This document shows positions 32,234 to 43,627 of a stretch of 64,000 bases of DNA, in pieces (position 1 is the first letter of the stretch; every line of letters starts with the position of its first letter). The DNA is from Misgurnus anguillicaudatus. Its lineage: Eukaryota; Chordata; Actinopteri; Cypriniformes; Cobitidae. The stretch spans positions 36,999,001-37,063,000 of the forward strand of contig NC_073345.2 of the NCBI RefSeq assembly GCF_027580225.2, in the 5' to 3' direction. The notes under the pieces are model-generated. The model saw nothing but the letters and a program-made list of their open reading frames with translations, was not told the origin of the DNA and ran no database searches. The translations under genes were made by a program, and so were the position numbers.

Positions 32234-35010
32234 GATGAAGGCAAGGCAAGGCAAGGCAAGACAATTTTATTTATATAGCACATTTCGGCAGTGGTGCGAT
32301 TCAAGGTGCTTTACAAGGTGCAAACATAAAATATAAAGGCAACATTTAAAAGAAAGAAAATTTACAAAACCAAATCAATACAGATCTAATACAAAATACA
32401 AGAATAAAATTTACAATACAGTACAATGATTAAATAGATTAAAAATAAGCAGCATTAAAAAGATAAGCCTTCAACCTTGATTTAAAAGAATTGAGAGTAG
32501 TAGCGAGCTTACAATTATCAGGAAGTTTATTCCAGATATGTGGCGCATAAAAACTAAACGCTGCCTCCCCCTTCTTTGTTCTGATTCTGGGGACAGTAAG
32601 CAGACCTGTCCCAGAAGATCTGAGAGGTCTAAAAGGTTCGTAGTTTACCAACAGGTCCGAAATATAACTAGGCCCTAAGCCATTTAATGATATGTAAACC
32701 AGCAGGAGTATTTTAAAATCAATTCTTTGCATCACAGGAAGCCAGTGTAACGATCTTAAAACTGGAGTAATGTGATCCACTCTCCTGGTCCCTGTGAGGA
32801 CTCTAGCAGCAGCATTTTGCACCAGCTGCAACTGTCTGACAGATTTTTTTTCGTGAGGCCTGTTAGAACACTATTACAGTAGTCTAATCTACTAAAAATA
32901 AAAGCATGAACAAGTTTTTCCAAGTCCTGTTGGTGCATAAAACTTTTAAACCTTGCTATGTTTTTAAGGTGGTAATAGGCAGTTTATCACGGCTCTAATA
33001 TGATTATTAAAATTCAGATCTGGATCCATAACTACACCAAGATTTCTGGCTTTATCGGTCGTTTTTAGCATTGTAGTTTTTTGTAAATGGGTGCTGACTA
33101 TTAGGCGTTCTTCTTTTGATCCAAAAACAATCACCTCAGTTTTATCCTCATTTAATTTTAAAAAGTTTTGACACATCCAATAATTAATTTCTTCAATGCA
33201 CCTGACCAGTTCCTGTATTGGCCTATAATCGCCATGAGACACAGTTAAATAGATTTGCGTGTCTCCGCATAACTGTTATAGCTAATGTTGTTGCTTTCCA
33301 TAATTTTAGCTAGAGGAAGCATGTAAATATTGAACAGCAGAGGTCCCAGGATGGAGCCTTGGGGAACTACACACGTCATATTCAAATGCTCAGACGTAAA
33401 ACTACCTAAAGACACATAGTAGGTTCTATTTTTTAAGTACGATTCAAACCACTTTAAAACTGAACCAGAAAGCCATATCCAGTTTTCCAATCATTTTAAA
33501 AGTATATCGTGGTCGACCGTATCAAAAGCGGCACTGAGATCTAACAATACTAGTACTGTAGTTTTGCCATTGTCTGTGTTTAGGTGGGTGTCGTTAAAGA
33601 CCTTAACAAGAGCCGTCTCAGTGCTGTGGTGTGGTCGGAAACCTGACTGGAAGTCATCAAAAATATTGTTTTGAGATAAAAAAGAGTTTAGTTGTTTAAA
33701 AACCACCTTTTCAATTATTTTACTTAAAAATAAAAGGTTTTAAATGGGTCTGTAGTTATCCATTATTGACTTATCTAAATTGTTATTTTTTAAAAGTGGC
33801 CTGATTACTGCAGTTTTTAGATCCTGTGGAAAAATCCCTGCTTGAATAGATGTATTTACAATCTGCAAAAGGTCTAAGATCAAACAATTTGAGACATCTT
33901 TTAAAAGAGCTGCCGGCAAGATATCAAGGCAGCAGGAGGAAGTATTAAGATGTTTTATAATATCCTCCAGGTTATTTTTATTAACTATTTCAAATTCTGT
34001 CATATGGAAATTGATTTTACCATAATGATTCAGTAGGGCATACTCTACAGATGGTAAAGAGGCATTAACTGGTTGTCTAGCTGAACTGATTTTCTTAATT
34101 TTTTCACTGAAGAATGTGGCAAAGTCATTACAGGCCTTGTTAGATAGTAATTCAGGTGCTATTTCTACGGGGGGGTTTGTTAGTCTATCGACAGTAGTGA
34201 AGAGCCCGTGCATTGTTAAAATTTTTAGCAATAACGCCAGAAAAGAAAGAGCGTCTTGCATTCCTAAGTACCAAATTATAAATGCGAAGTCTCTCTTTAT
34301 AGGCACTATAATGTGCTTGGAGATTTGTTTTCCGCCATTTGCGTTCAGCTATTCGACACTCTCGTTCTCCGGAACTTACAAGTGGGTCATTTCTCCATGG
34401 AGATCTTTTTATACTGGAGACAACTAATGGGTGCATTTTGTCAATAACAGTTGTGACTTTAGAATTGAAATTGTTCACAAGTTCATTGATCGAGGACACA
34501 GAAACGGTTTGAGTGGAGGAAACAAGTTCAGGGAATAATTCACTTGTGCTATCAGTGATATATCGTTTCCTTATTGTCTTGGTTTGAACAGTGTTACAGA
34601 CAGAAATAGCAGCGTTAAAGAAAACACAGAAATGATCAGATGCAACATCTGTCACTTCAACTTTAGAAGTGTATAAACCTCTGGATGCAATCAGATCAAG
34701 GGTGTGACCTTTAATGTGAGTGGGATCCGTCACATGCTGAATCAGCCCAAAGTTATCAAAAACATAATATAGTTCTTTGGTCTCTCTATCCTCAAGTTTG
34801 TCAACATGAATGTTAAAATCACCGGTGACAATCACACAGTCAAAATCAATCCAAATCACAGACAGCAATTCAGAGAGGTTATCATAGAAATCTGCACAGT
34901 ATCTAGGTGGCCTGTAGATATTTAAAAGTATGACTCGAGGGGAAGACTTTAGCAAAAGAGCTACATATTCAAATGAAGAAAAATTTCCATATGATAATTT
35001 TGTACATTGA
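32234..35010 (-). mobile_element. L2-like LINE, copy E (second family), 5'-truncated
   Basis: The 3' end is marked on the minus strand by TATATAAATAAAATTG followed by a (TTGCC)n tail (plus-strand GGCAA repeats, 32235-32263). The body encodes an endonuclease and RT of the L2 type but is distinct from copies A/B. It is 5'-truncated inside the endonuclease domain at about 35008, directly against the tail of LINE F. Confidence 0.85.
32439..35008 (-). pseudogene. LINE copy E ORF2, broken at the RT catalytic box
   Basis: Frames in order on the minus strand: 34185-34955 endonuclease (LLNIYRPPRYCADF, GDFNIHVDKL, ASDHFCVFF); 33740-34306 RT fingers (DNYRPI); 33491-33706 ([29 protein letters not shown]); 33245-33490 (VVPQGSILGPLLFN). 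Then a lesion exactly in the YADD box (about 33262-33275) changes the frame; 32964-33242 continues with CQNFLKLNEDKTEVIV, and 32439-32831 is the C-terminal domain with LHWLPVMQRIDFK. At least four frame changes; inactive. Confidence 0.85.
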
Positions 35011-35264
35011 AATTTATTTATTTTATTTATTTAAGTTTATTTGTATAGGGACAGATACAATAAACATAGACAAACTGGAGATACAGTCCTCAAATGCATG
35101 TACCATAGTGCTTGTAGCTGAAGCTAATTTGCAGCACTTGTCCCTAGAAGGGCTTTTTTAACTATAGTAATATTAACAATAAAATGGCAATCAAGAATAA
35201 TTTAAAAAGGAAAAAAGAAAAAAAAAACTATTTAGCTAACCATGATTACAAGTTTGTTGCTGGA

Positions 35265-36347
35265 TTAGCCATGTTCTGGTTGCTTTTTTAAAAATGTTAA
35301 ACTGGCCACAGATTTTAAACAATCAGGTAATGAATTCCAAAATTTTACGCCCTTCACTGAGAGGGCCATCTGAGCAAAGGATGTTCTACAAAAAGCGATT
35401 TTGCAATTTCCACTAGAAGCCGCTCTAGTGGCCCTACCACACCCCTGCAATCTCTCAATCAGTGCACATAAAGACTTAGGGGCAAGACCATTTAAACATT
35501 TAAAAATAGACTTTACATAATGAAAAAAAATACAAGCTTAAAATCTTATATCTGCTTAAAATCTGACAATGGTGATATTTAATTTGCTTTCTATCTAAAA
35601 TTTTCAAGGCTCTATTATAGAGTCGTTCAATCCGGTTATTTGTTAAATAACTCGTCTGGGACCAAACTGTCGATCCATATGACATATGTGATAATATCAT
35701 AGAATTTAAAAACAGAAATGCATGATCATAAGTTAAACAATTTCTTATTAATTTAAAACTAATAAGATTAGTCTTTATAGTTTTACAAAGCTTTTTCACA
35801 TGACTTTTAAAATTTAATTGAGAATCCAGAATTATACCCAGATATTTTTCTTCTGAAACTTGGTCAATACGCTCACCTTTAATTTTAATATTTAATATTT
35901 CTGACTCTGATAATTTTTTAATTGAAAAGCATATAGACTTTGTTTTTTTAGTATTTATGGTTAGATAAGAGGCATCAAGCCAGGCTGACACATTTTCTAA
36001 ATTTCTTGTTAGTTTTTCACTTATCTCCAGACAATTTTTACCAGATGAGTAAATGACTGTATCGTCAGCATACATCTGAAGATTCACATCAGGGCAAACT
36101 TCTGGAAGATCATTAATATAAATACTAAAAAGAATAGGACCTAAAATGGTTCCTTGAGGAATTCCCATTTCAATTTGTTTAGAGGATGACCTAATATTAT
36201 TAAAAACTACACTTTGTTCACGATTTTTCAATTTCCAGCAGTCGGGGAACTGTCCAGATTTTATAGAGACATTAATAAGATGGGTAAGAGGTTTAACTAG
36301 AGAATTTGCATATTTTTTTTAAAAAAAAACAGTATCAAGCTTATATA
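35265..36347 (-). pseudogene. LINE copy F reverse transcriptase, internally deleted
   Basis: 35500-36231 encodes GIPQGTILGPILFSIYINDL, MYADDTVIYSSG and LGIILDSQLNFKSHVKKL, so motif B and the catalytic Asp pair are intact. 35265-35450 holds the C-terminal FWNSLPDCLKSV. Just upstream of MKNREQS, the minus strand reads NVSIKSGQFPDCWK and then joins directly to LKNREQ. Normal RTs have well over 100 residues there (fingers and motif A), so these are deleted. The protein could not polymerise. Confidence 0.8.
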
Positions 36348-37974
36348 CAGTCTTGTTCAAAATAATAGCAGTACAATGTGACTAACCAGAATAATCAAGG
36401 TTTTTAGTATATTTTTTATTGCTACGTGGCAAACAAGTTACCAGTAGGTTCAGTAGATTCTCAGAAAACAAACAAGACCCAGCATTCATGATATGCACGC
36501 TCTTAAGGCTGTGCAATTGGGCAATTAGTTGAATTAGTTGAAAGGGGTGTGTTCAAAAAAACAGCAGTGTGGCATTCAATCACTGAGGTCATCAATTTTG
36601 TGAAGAAACAGGTGTGAATCAGGTGGCCCCTATTTAAGGATGAAGCCAACACTTGTTGAACATGCATTTGAAAGCTGAGGAAAATGGGTCGTTCAAGACA
36701 TTGTTCAGAAGAACAGCGTACTTTCATTAAAAAGTTGATTGGAGAGGGGAAAACCTATAAAGAGGTGCAAAAAATGATAGGCTGTTCAGCTAAAATGATC
36801 TCCAATGCCTTAAAATGGAGAGCAAAACCAGAGAGACGTGGAAGAAAACGGAAGACAACCATCAAAATGGATAGAAGAATAACCAGAATGGCAAAGGCTC
36901 AGCCAATGATCACCTCCAGGATGATCAAAGACAGTCTGGAGTTACCTGTAAGTACTGTGACAGTTAGAAGACGTCTGTGTGAAGCTAATCTATTTTCAAG
37001 AATCCCCCGCAAAGTCCCTCTGTTAAAAAAAGGCATGTGCAGAAGAGGTTACAATTTGCCAAAGAACACATCAACTGGCCTAAAGAGAAATGGAGGAACA
37101 TTTTGTGGACTGATGAGAGTAAAATTGTTCTTTTTGGGTCCAAGGGCCACAGGCAGTTTGTGAGACAACCCCCAAACTCTGAATTCAAGCCGCAGTACAC
37201 AGTGAAGACTGTGAAGCATGGAGGTGCAAGCATCATGATATGGGCATGTTTCTCCTACTATGTTGTTGGGCCTATTTATCACATACCAGAGATCATGGAT
37301 CAGTTTGCATATGTTAAAATACTTGAAGAGGTCATGTTGCCCTATGCTGAAGAGGACATGCCCTTGAAATGGTTGTTTCAACAAGACAATGACCCAAAAC
37401 ACACTAGTAAATGGGCAAAGTCTTGGTTCCAAACCAACAAAATGAATGTTATGGAGTGGCCAGCCCAATCTCCAGACCTTAATCCAATTGAGAACTTGTG
37501 GGGTGATATCAAAAATGCTGTTTCTGAAGCAAAACCAAGAAATGTGAATGAATTGTGTAATGTTGTTAAAGAATCATAGAGTGGAATAACAGCTGAGAGG
37601 TGCCACAAGTTGGTTGACTCCATGCCACACAGATGTCAAGCAGTTTTAAAAAACTGTGGTCATACAACTAAATATTAGTTTAGTGATTCACAGGATTGCT
37701 AAATCCCAGAAAAAAAAATGTTTGTACAAAATAGTTTTGAGTTTGTACAGTCAAAGGTAGACACTGCTATTTTTTTGAACACACCCCTTTCGGCTAGTTG
37801 CCCAATTGCGCAGCCTTGGGAGCGTGCGTGTCATGAATGCTGGGTCTTGTTTGTTTTCTGAGAATCTACTGAACCTACTGGTAACTTGTTTGCCACGTAG
37901 CAATAAAAAAGATACTAAAAACCTTGATTATTCTGGTTAGTCACATTGTACTGCTATTATTTTGAACAAGACTG
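36348..37974 (+). mobile_element. Tc1-family DNA transposon with a transposase relic
   Basis: CAGTCTTGTTCAAAATAATA on the left matches the inverse right end at 37955-37974, and the similarity of the arms extends over about 200 bp. TA flanks both ends. Length 1627 bp, normal for full-length Tc1 elements. It sits in LINE F. Confidence 0.9.
36684..37676 (+). pseudogene. Tc1 transposase (DD34E), two lesions
   Basis: Starts MGRSRHCSEEQRTFIKKL with a paired helix-turn-helix region (KTYKEVQKMIGCSAKMISNA) and a basic GRKRK stretch. The catalytic domain shows WTDESK (first Asp), [11 protein letters not shown] (second Asp) and DLNPIENLW (Glu). A 1-nt loss in an A-run near 37027-37033 shifts the frame between the two domains, and TAG at 37577-37579 truncates the last ~33 codons. 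Otherwise the sequence is well kept, so the element died recently. When intact, it cuts and pastes the element at TA. Confidence 0.9.
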
Positions 37975-38513
37975 TATATATATATATATATATCTTTAGA
38001 ATGTGTAGCATTTAATTCATCAATAATTCTCATGGTTACCGCTAGGGATGGGCACGAGTACTTGATTGCTCGAGTACTCGAACGTAGCATCGATGATCGA
38101 TCGTGAAAACGATGATCATGTGGGTTTATTTATTTATGTATTATGGATATGGCGGCATTTGGCTAGCTGGTTAGCATTACAAGCGCATCTGATAGTGAAA
38201 ACTTGGTCTGGAGATGCGTGTCGAGCTACGCAGACCGGCGTATGACATCAGTTACGTTACCATGCGTGATTCAAAAACAAACGGCGCGGAGGCAACCCGC
38301 CGATCCCGTGAAGCAACCCACCGATCCCGTGAAGCAACCCACCGATGCGCGCAATGCACGGCAGCCCGCCGATTCCGTGAAGCCGGCCACACCTCACCTC
38401 ACATCACTGAGGCACTATGGTTTAAAAGAATGCCGTGATTTTCGGAAATACAGTCAGTCAGATGCAAAATGTACAGCGCCGTCAAAAGTTCAATGGGTTA
38501 TCAATCATCAAAT

Positions 38514-39216
38514 ATCAACTGTCACGGTGTGTAAACACCGAATAATAAAAACAAAAGGAGAACTCAAACGCAGACTCAATGTGCAAAAATAAACAATGAT
38601 GTATTTAATATAAAACAGAAACACCCACGTGGGGGTAAAACAGATGATGATACAAATGACTGTGGTAAGACACAAACTAAACAGGAACAAAACAGGAACT
38701 GGAAAACAGAGCACGCGGAATACACTGAAACTCTGAACATTCAACATTCAACAACGCACGCGCACAACACAGAGGACGCGAGGGCATAATAAAGACAGCA
38801 CATCAATGGGGAACAGGTGAACATAATTAATCACGTAAGACACGAGTACATAAGGGGGTAGGGTAAAAGTGACAAGACACTGGGAACACGTGTCACACAT
38901 ACATAATGTGAAAACACACGTGTTCCCACGTAAACACAATGCTGCCATGGCCTTGCCCTCAGAAATCAGACCTGAATCAAACCCCAAGGTCTGGCAAGCC
39001 CATGACAGCCACAAGACACTGGGAACACGTGGAAGCCACACATACCATATGACTCCACATGTTCCCACACAGAACATAGTACTGTCATGGACTTGCAAAA
39101 TGAACTCAGACCTTAATTTAATACAAAAGGTCTGACAAGCCCATGACATCAACAGATACCAGAGAGCCATACGAGGATCTTGAACAGGTAAGGGACGACG
39201 TCATGACACAGCTAAT
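38514..39216. repeat. Segment starting TGTCACGG and ending CATGACA, with a tandem duplication
   Basis: TGTCACGGTGTG at the left and GACGTCATGACA at the right look like LTR- or repeat-type ends, but no duplication was found. Within it a unit of about 135 bp is duplicated in tandem (about 38873-39005 and 39012-39145; AGACACTGGGAACACGTG ... AAGGTCTGGCAAGCCCATGA). The 140-codon minus-strand frame over this region is Cys-rich by composition and I do not consider it a gene. Confidence 0.4.
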
Positions 39217-39474
39217 CGCTAAAATGATAGCAAAGACTTAAAGCTGCTTAATGTTGTGAAGCTTGTGCTTTGACTGGACATGTTTAAAAGCGCGCTGTTT
39301 ATGATGCACAGCAACAACGGGAGTTAAACTTTCTGTACACGACTTAGTTAAAAACTTAGATGAAGTCTTGCATTTTATGCAGACAGCTGCACGTTGTAAA
39401 TCTCATTAATACGTTTTAGTAATATGCTGAAACTTTGAATTGGTTTTCGATTGAGTCTTAACTGCCAAATATGG

Positions 39475-40255
39475 CCGGCTTGCAATTTTGGCCTTTTCCC
39501 ATGACCTTAAAATAGTATGTCATACAGAACCGTTTGCCACTGTACGTTAGCATTAACGACGGCAGTGGGGCCTCTGGCCTTAGTCAAACGAGTTCTGTTT
39601 CCATTTCTAAAATCATCAAGTATATGTAATACACTTAACCAGCAATAGTTAGCCTGTCCGGAACCGAGCTGACTAAAACCACATTACTGTGTGACACTTG
39701 TTTTCTATGTGAACGGCCCCTACGCTAATAAGATTTTGTTTCTCTCTCCCTGTCTCGTCCTTGATCCCGAGGACGAGACAAACAGATCCAGTTCCGGTAC
39801 ATGTGAAAGTCGGCACACAACTGATCTACTAGCTGTTCTTCAACGTGATGTCCAGCTGATGCCTGACCAAAGACCACCGGCAGAACCCGCTTAATCTCCG
39901 CTTAATCTCCTACCGTTTCAATGTGTATATATATATACCTCCCAAGGGTTTTTTCCTCCTATGACTTTTTTTACTTCCCCGGCTAAAATTCCGGGGTTTT
40001 TTTCTCCTAGGGGGTTTTTCAACCCGGGGAGGCAGCCTTTTTGGGCTTAACTTCTATACGTTACATTAGTAATACGTTTGCTTATAATGTTGATTTATAG
40101 CCGTAGCAAATTTAACTGCTTGTGCTATCGTTTATTATGTTGTGCTATCTGTCGATTTTCTGTGCTTTTCACTGCATCTATTATGTAAAGCTGCTTTGAT
40201 ACAATTACCAAATTGTGAAAAGCGCTATATAAATAAAATTGAATTGAATTGAATT
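39475..40255 (+). mobile_element. 3' fragment of an L2-type LINE, one hairpin unit
   Basis: Matches the 3' UTR of copy A: one diverged hairpin unit (about 39528-39595), the CCTACGCTAATA and TTCCGGTA segments, then AAAGCGCTATATAAATAAAA and a (TTGAA)n tail. 5'-truncated. Nested in the hAT at 38043-40804. Confidence 0.85.
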
Positions 40256-40550
40256 TATGTTGTATAAAGGCTTAATATTATGTAGAGTGCGTCATGTAGA
40301 AAGCGCTTCGGTTTCTATTAACCCTTTAGTTTCACTTCATCACGCAGCTATTCCTGTAAGAGGTTTCTGTTAAAAACATTTAATTCATTAATAATCTAGT
40401 ATGTGTTCATTGTTCTCTCAAAGTTTATTCAAAATTAAGTTTTATTTGAATGTTTTTAATAAAAATATTTTCATTTTCACCATGACGTGTACGCCCCGCC
40501 CCTTTGATTGCCCCGCCCCCAGTTAATCGAGTACTCGTTCTTCAGACCTA

Positions 40551-40759
40551 CACTCTCAGAAATAAAGGTACAAAAGTTGTCACTGGGACAGTACCCTTTC
40601 AAAAAGGTACACCTTTGTACACAAAGAGTGCATATTAGTACTTTGAACTGCCAAAATGTACCTTTAAAGGTACATATTTGTACCTAAATGGTACATATTA
40701 GGACCTTTTTTAAAGGGTACTGCCCCAGTGACAGCTTCGTACCTTTATTTTTGACAGTG
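40551..40759. mobile_element. TA-flanked palindromic MITE
   Basis: CACTCTCAGAAATAAAGG...TTTTTGACAGTG with TA on both sides. The arms stay complementary over about 60 bp (GTCACTGGGACAGTACCC against GGGTACTGCCCCAGTGAC), and AAAGGTACA words recur inside. 209 bp, no coding capacity. Confidence 0.8.
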
Positions 40760-40812
40760 TATGGATTAATCGAAATGAAAAAATGACATAAATGCACATC
40801 CCTAGTTACCGC

Positions 40813-42448
40813 TTCATCTACTTCCCGAATTTCAAATGAATGATCGTTATTTTCCATATTCTCAAGCCTATCTTCGTTAAAAATCGAATACTGTATATCT
40901 GCTTCAGCTTTTGCAAATTTCGATGCAAGGTTGTTAACTGATTGGATAAAAAAAGTCATTCAATTGATTTGCAATTTTTTTTGTGGATCATGATTAGATT
41001 CATCTCCGGAATTAATAGAAAAGTTATCCGGAGCTTTGGATTTGGGTTTTATAAGGCTATTAATTTGTTTCCATATTATGCAACCATTCCCCTTAGCTTC
41101 TGTTAATATAGTTATATAGTAGTTTGATTTTAAAATACGGAGCTCTTTAACAACTAGGTTTCTCAGACTTTTAAATAGCAGTAGATCTGTTTCATGTCTG
41201 GTTTTAAGAAACGTCTTCAGAGCGTAATCTCTCTTTTTCATAAATTGACGTATGGTATCATTTATCCAAGGGAGTTGTCTTTTTCTCTGTGATTTTTTTT
41301 ACGGCATTTACTGAATTTATCTACAATACGACCAATATAACCCATAAGTGTATCACAACAAGTATTTGCTTGGTCGCATATTAAAACTTCATTCCAATTT
41401 AATGCAATTAATTCCTTCTCAAACTCGACCTGGTCCTTACGAGGAATCTCAAATTTAGCTGATATCGGAATACATTGCTAAGCGAGACTTTGAGAGTTTT
41501 TTAACAATAAATATCATATTATGGTCTGACAGGCCGCAAGCTAAATTGTACATTTTTGTAATTCGATCCGGTTTGTTTGTAAATACTAAATCTATCAATG
41601 TTTGAGTAGTACGGGTAATGTGAGTAGGCCTAGTGATTATCTGTTGATAATCATATCTTGAAGTTATATTTTTTAAGTTTTTTCTACAATGCTTATCTAA
41701 CCAATTAATGTTAAAATCTCAGAAAACCAACACTTCGCAATTACGCTTAAAACTCTTAAAGAATTCTTCTAAGTTATCATAAAATGTAACTGCACAGCCT
41801 GAAGGGGGATTATACAATACAACAATATTAAATTCCATACGTGGGGAAAGAGACACCTTTATACACAAACATTATATTAAAACATTTTCAGGTAATGGGA
41901 TCTCTAAGGCTTTAAATGAATCCTTAATATTTATTAATACACCACCAACTTTACCTTTAACTTTATCCTTTCTAAAACATTTATATCCTGGTACATCAAC
42001 CATATGATCTGAAACATTATCGTGTAACCATGTTTCACTTAAACATAAAAAAATCAAGATTAGATCCAGTTAATAAAATTCTAAGTTCATCACATTTTGG
42101 GATAAGATTTCTAATATTTAAATGTCCCCCAAAAATACCTCTAGGTTTCATCATGGGACCCCAAACAATTTTTGCATGATTAACAGTTTGGAAAAGTAGA
42201 TTCTGGCGTTGTTTAGAGAATACCTGTGCTTGATGGGAATTACCAGCCGGTCTTGGGCTGATGTTGTTGTAGAGACAGGTTGTATTTGTTACTTTGGAAT
42301 CGGTTGCTTTTGCTTCATTTACCATTCCGTTCAGAGTACATTTGCGCTTGCGAGCTAATTTGTCAATGTTATGTAAGTTATGTTTATTAGCATTAGTGTT
42401 ACTTTGGGAATCCTGTTGACATCTGTTGCAGGGAAACCACATCTCCAC
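40813..42448 (-). pseudogene. LINE copy F endonuclease region, broken
   Basis: 42035-42448 begins CNRCQQ and ends GHLNIRNLIPKCDELRILL, the start of an APE-type endonuclease. 41872-42057 continues in another frame with LCLSETWLHDN, VPGYKCFRKD and KGKVGGVLI. 40960-41241 and 40684-40959 contain the helical linker to the RT. No complete endonuclease frame survives; the active-site GDFN-like block lies in a decayed stretch near 41720-41760. Confidence 0.7.
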
Positions 42449-42810
42449 CTGCCTATGATCTGGCTAAGCTCTCAAATATAGCCAGGCACTCATGCATCTC
42501 CATTCACATGCCATGCAACCAAGCTCATAAATACAGCTCTGGCCTATCTCTCTTAAAGGAGCATACCCTCATCCTCTGCAGAGCTTCATTAAAGGACTAC
42601 TTCCAATATTCACCATTACCTTCTTCAACGACTGCTCTGCTATCCAAGTTGTGTGTGCTACCTCATAAACCCTGAATGCTGGCTCTCTCCTATCTAATGT
42701 ATGTTCTCTTGTGTGCCTAATAAACAGCTCAAGTTGGTTCAACGCTCTCTATTGTGTTCTGACAGACACCCTGGTACACTGCTATATTCATTCGTAACTA
42801 GCCCCCTACA
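42424..42810 (+). repeat. Possible solo LTR
   Basis: Starts TGTTGCAGGG and ends CCCCCTACA. A TATA-like CATAAATACAGC lies near 42526 and a poly(A) signal AATAAA near 42719, with about 90 bp after it, a typical LTR layout. No target duplication is visible, so the limits are uncertain. Confidence 0.4.
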
Positions 42811-43315
42811 CTTCAGAGTAGTCTTCGCTACCATTATAGTTATGTAGTGACATTTGCTTACAGATAGTTTGTATCTAACTTGGTACATTTTATTATGACA
42901 TGACAAAACAAATGTGTTTTACCTCGTCTCCTCCTACAGAACTGATCATTTGATTACACATTATGCATTATGGTATCTTTTAAATGAACAAGAAATTCCT
43001 GTGGTGTCTACATCTTAATGTCGAGAAGGTTTAATATGTCAAAGCTGTTAGATAGTCTTACAGTGTTGTTTTTATTTTCCCTTTATGCTCTGAACAAGCT
43101 TATGCTCTTACTGTCATTAACAGTAAAATTCATAGAAGTAAGATGGATTTTTACACAAGTATGCAATCAAACAACTGGTATGTTATTTGTTTTTTATTGT
43201 GTGTGTTTTTTAGGAGTGGGGGTGCATTCAGCTGATGTAGATGTTTGCCTAAAAGGGATATGACAGACGCTACATATCATTTCATGTGATTTTTATGTGT
43301 TATATATTTTACCAG
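42811..43315. other. No gene recognised
   Basis: AT-rich; the 81-codon frame at 43018-43263 is hydrophobic but has no start context or homology that I recognise. Confidence 0.4.
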
Positions 43316-43437
43316 GTGTTACAGATGATCAACAAAATGCCCTCTGGAAGGTCCTAAGCGGGGAATTCTCTGAAGTAAAGGATGAATTTGTGTTCATATT
43401 TCAAGTTCAAGAGGATATTGAATTTTACAAGGCCTGA
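43316..43437 (+). CDS. Candidate terminal exon of an unknown gene
   Basis: A pyrimidine-rich splice acceptor (TATATATTTTACCAG) precedes a frame reading VTDDQQNALWKVLSGEFSEV and KDEFVFIFQVQEDIEFYKA, then TGA. The acidic/aromatic composition looks protein-like. I cannot name the family, and no upstream partner exon was found in the window. It could be a chance frame. Confidence 0.3.
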
Positions 43438-43627
43438 AGGTCAATGCCATATTTCTCAATCAGCAATTGCAGTAGACAGGAGTGAATGAATGAAATGTGT
43501 AATGAACTCATTTATTTATGAATCAATAATTTGAAGGAATAAATAAATAAGCTAATCCTTTGTGTAAGCTTAGATGCAGACATTTGTTAGGGTGTGCTGA
43601 AATAAGTAGTACAGATTTATATAGATA

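Larger units (their letters stand above)
38043..40804. mobile_element. hAT-type transposon inserted in LINE F
   Basis: TAGGGATGGGCACGAG on the left and GCACATCCCTA on the right, perfect 8-bp duplication GTTACCGC (38035-38042 and 40805-40812). The inside has a tandem CCACCGATCCCGTGAAGCAA motif near 38300-38350, which creates the open frames at 38203-38592, but no transposase domain. An L2-type LINE fragment (39475-40255) and a TA-flanked MITE (40551-40759) are nested within. Confidence 0.85.
35019..42450 (-). mobile_element. LINE copy F (Jockey/L2-like), split by a Tc1 element and a hAT
   Basis: The antisense LINE occupies 35019-36347, 37975-38042 and 40813-42450. These rejoin cleanly once the Tc1-like element (36348-37974) and the hAT (38043-40804) are removed. 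The 3' tail is an A/T-rich (AAATA)n at the left end. It differs from the other LINEs: the catalytic box reads MYADDTVIYSS and motif B GIPQGTILGP. Confidence 0.8.

Noticed and set aside
38748..39170. 140-codon minus-strand frame with many Cys and Trp
   Set aside because: It lies over a tandem duplication, has no known motif and mirrors another frame on the plus strand.
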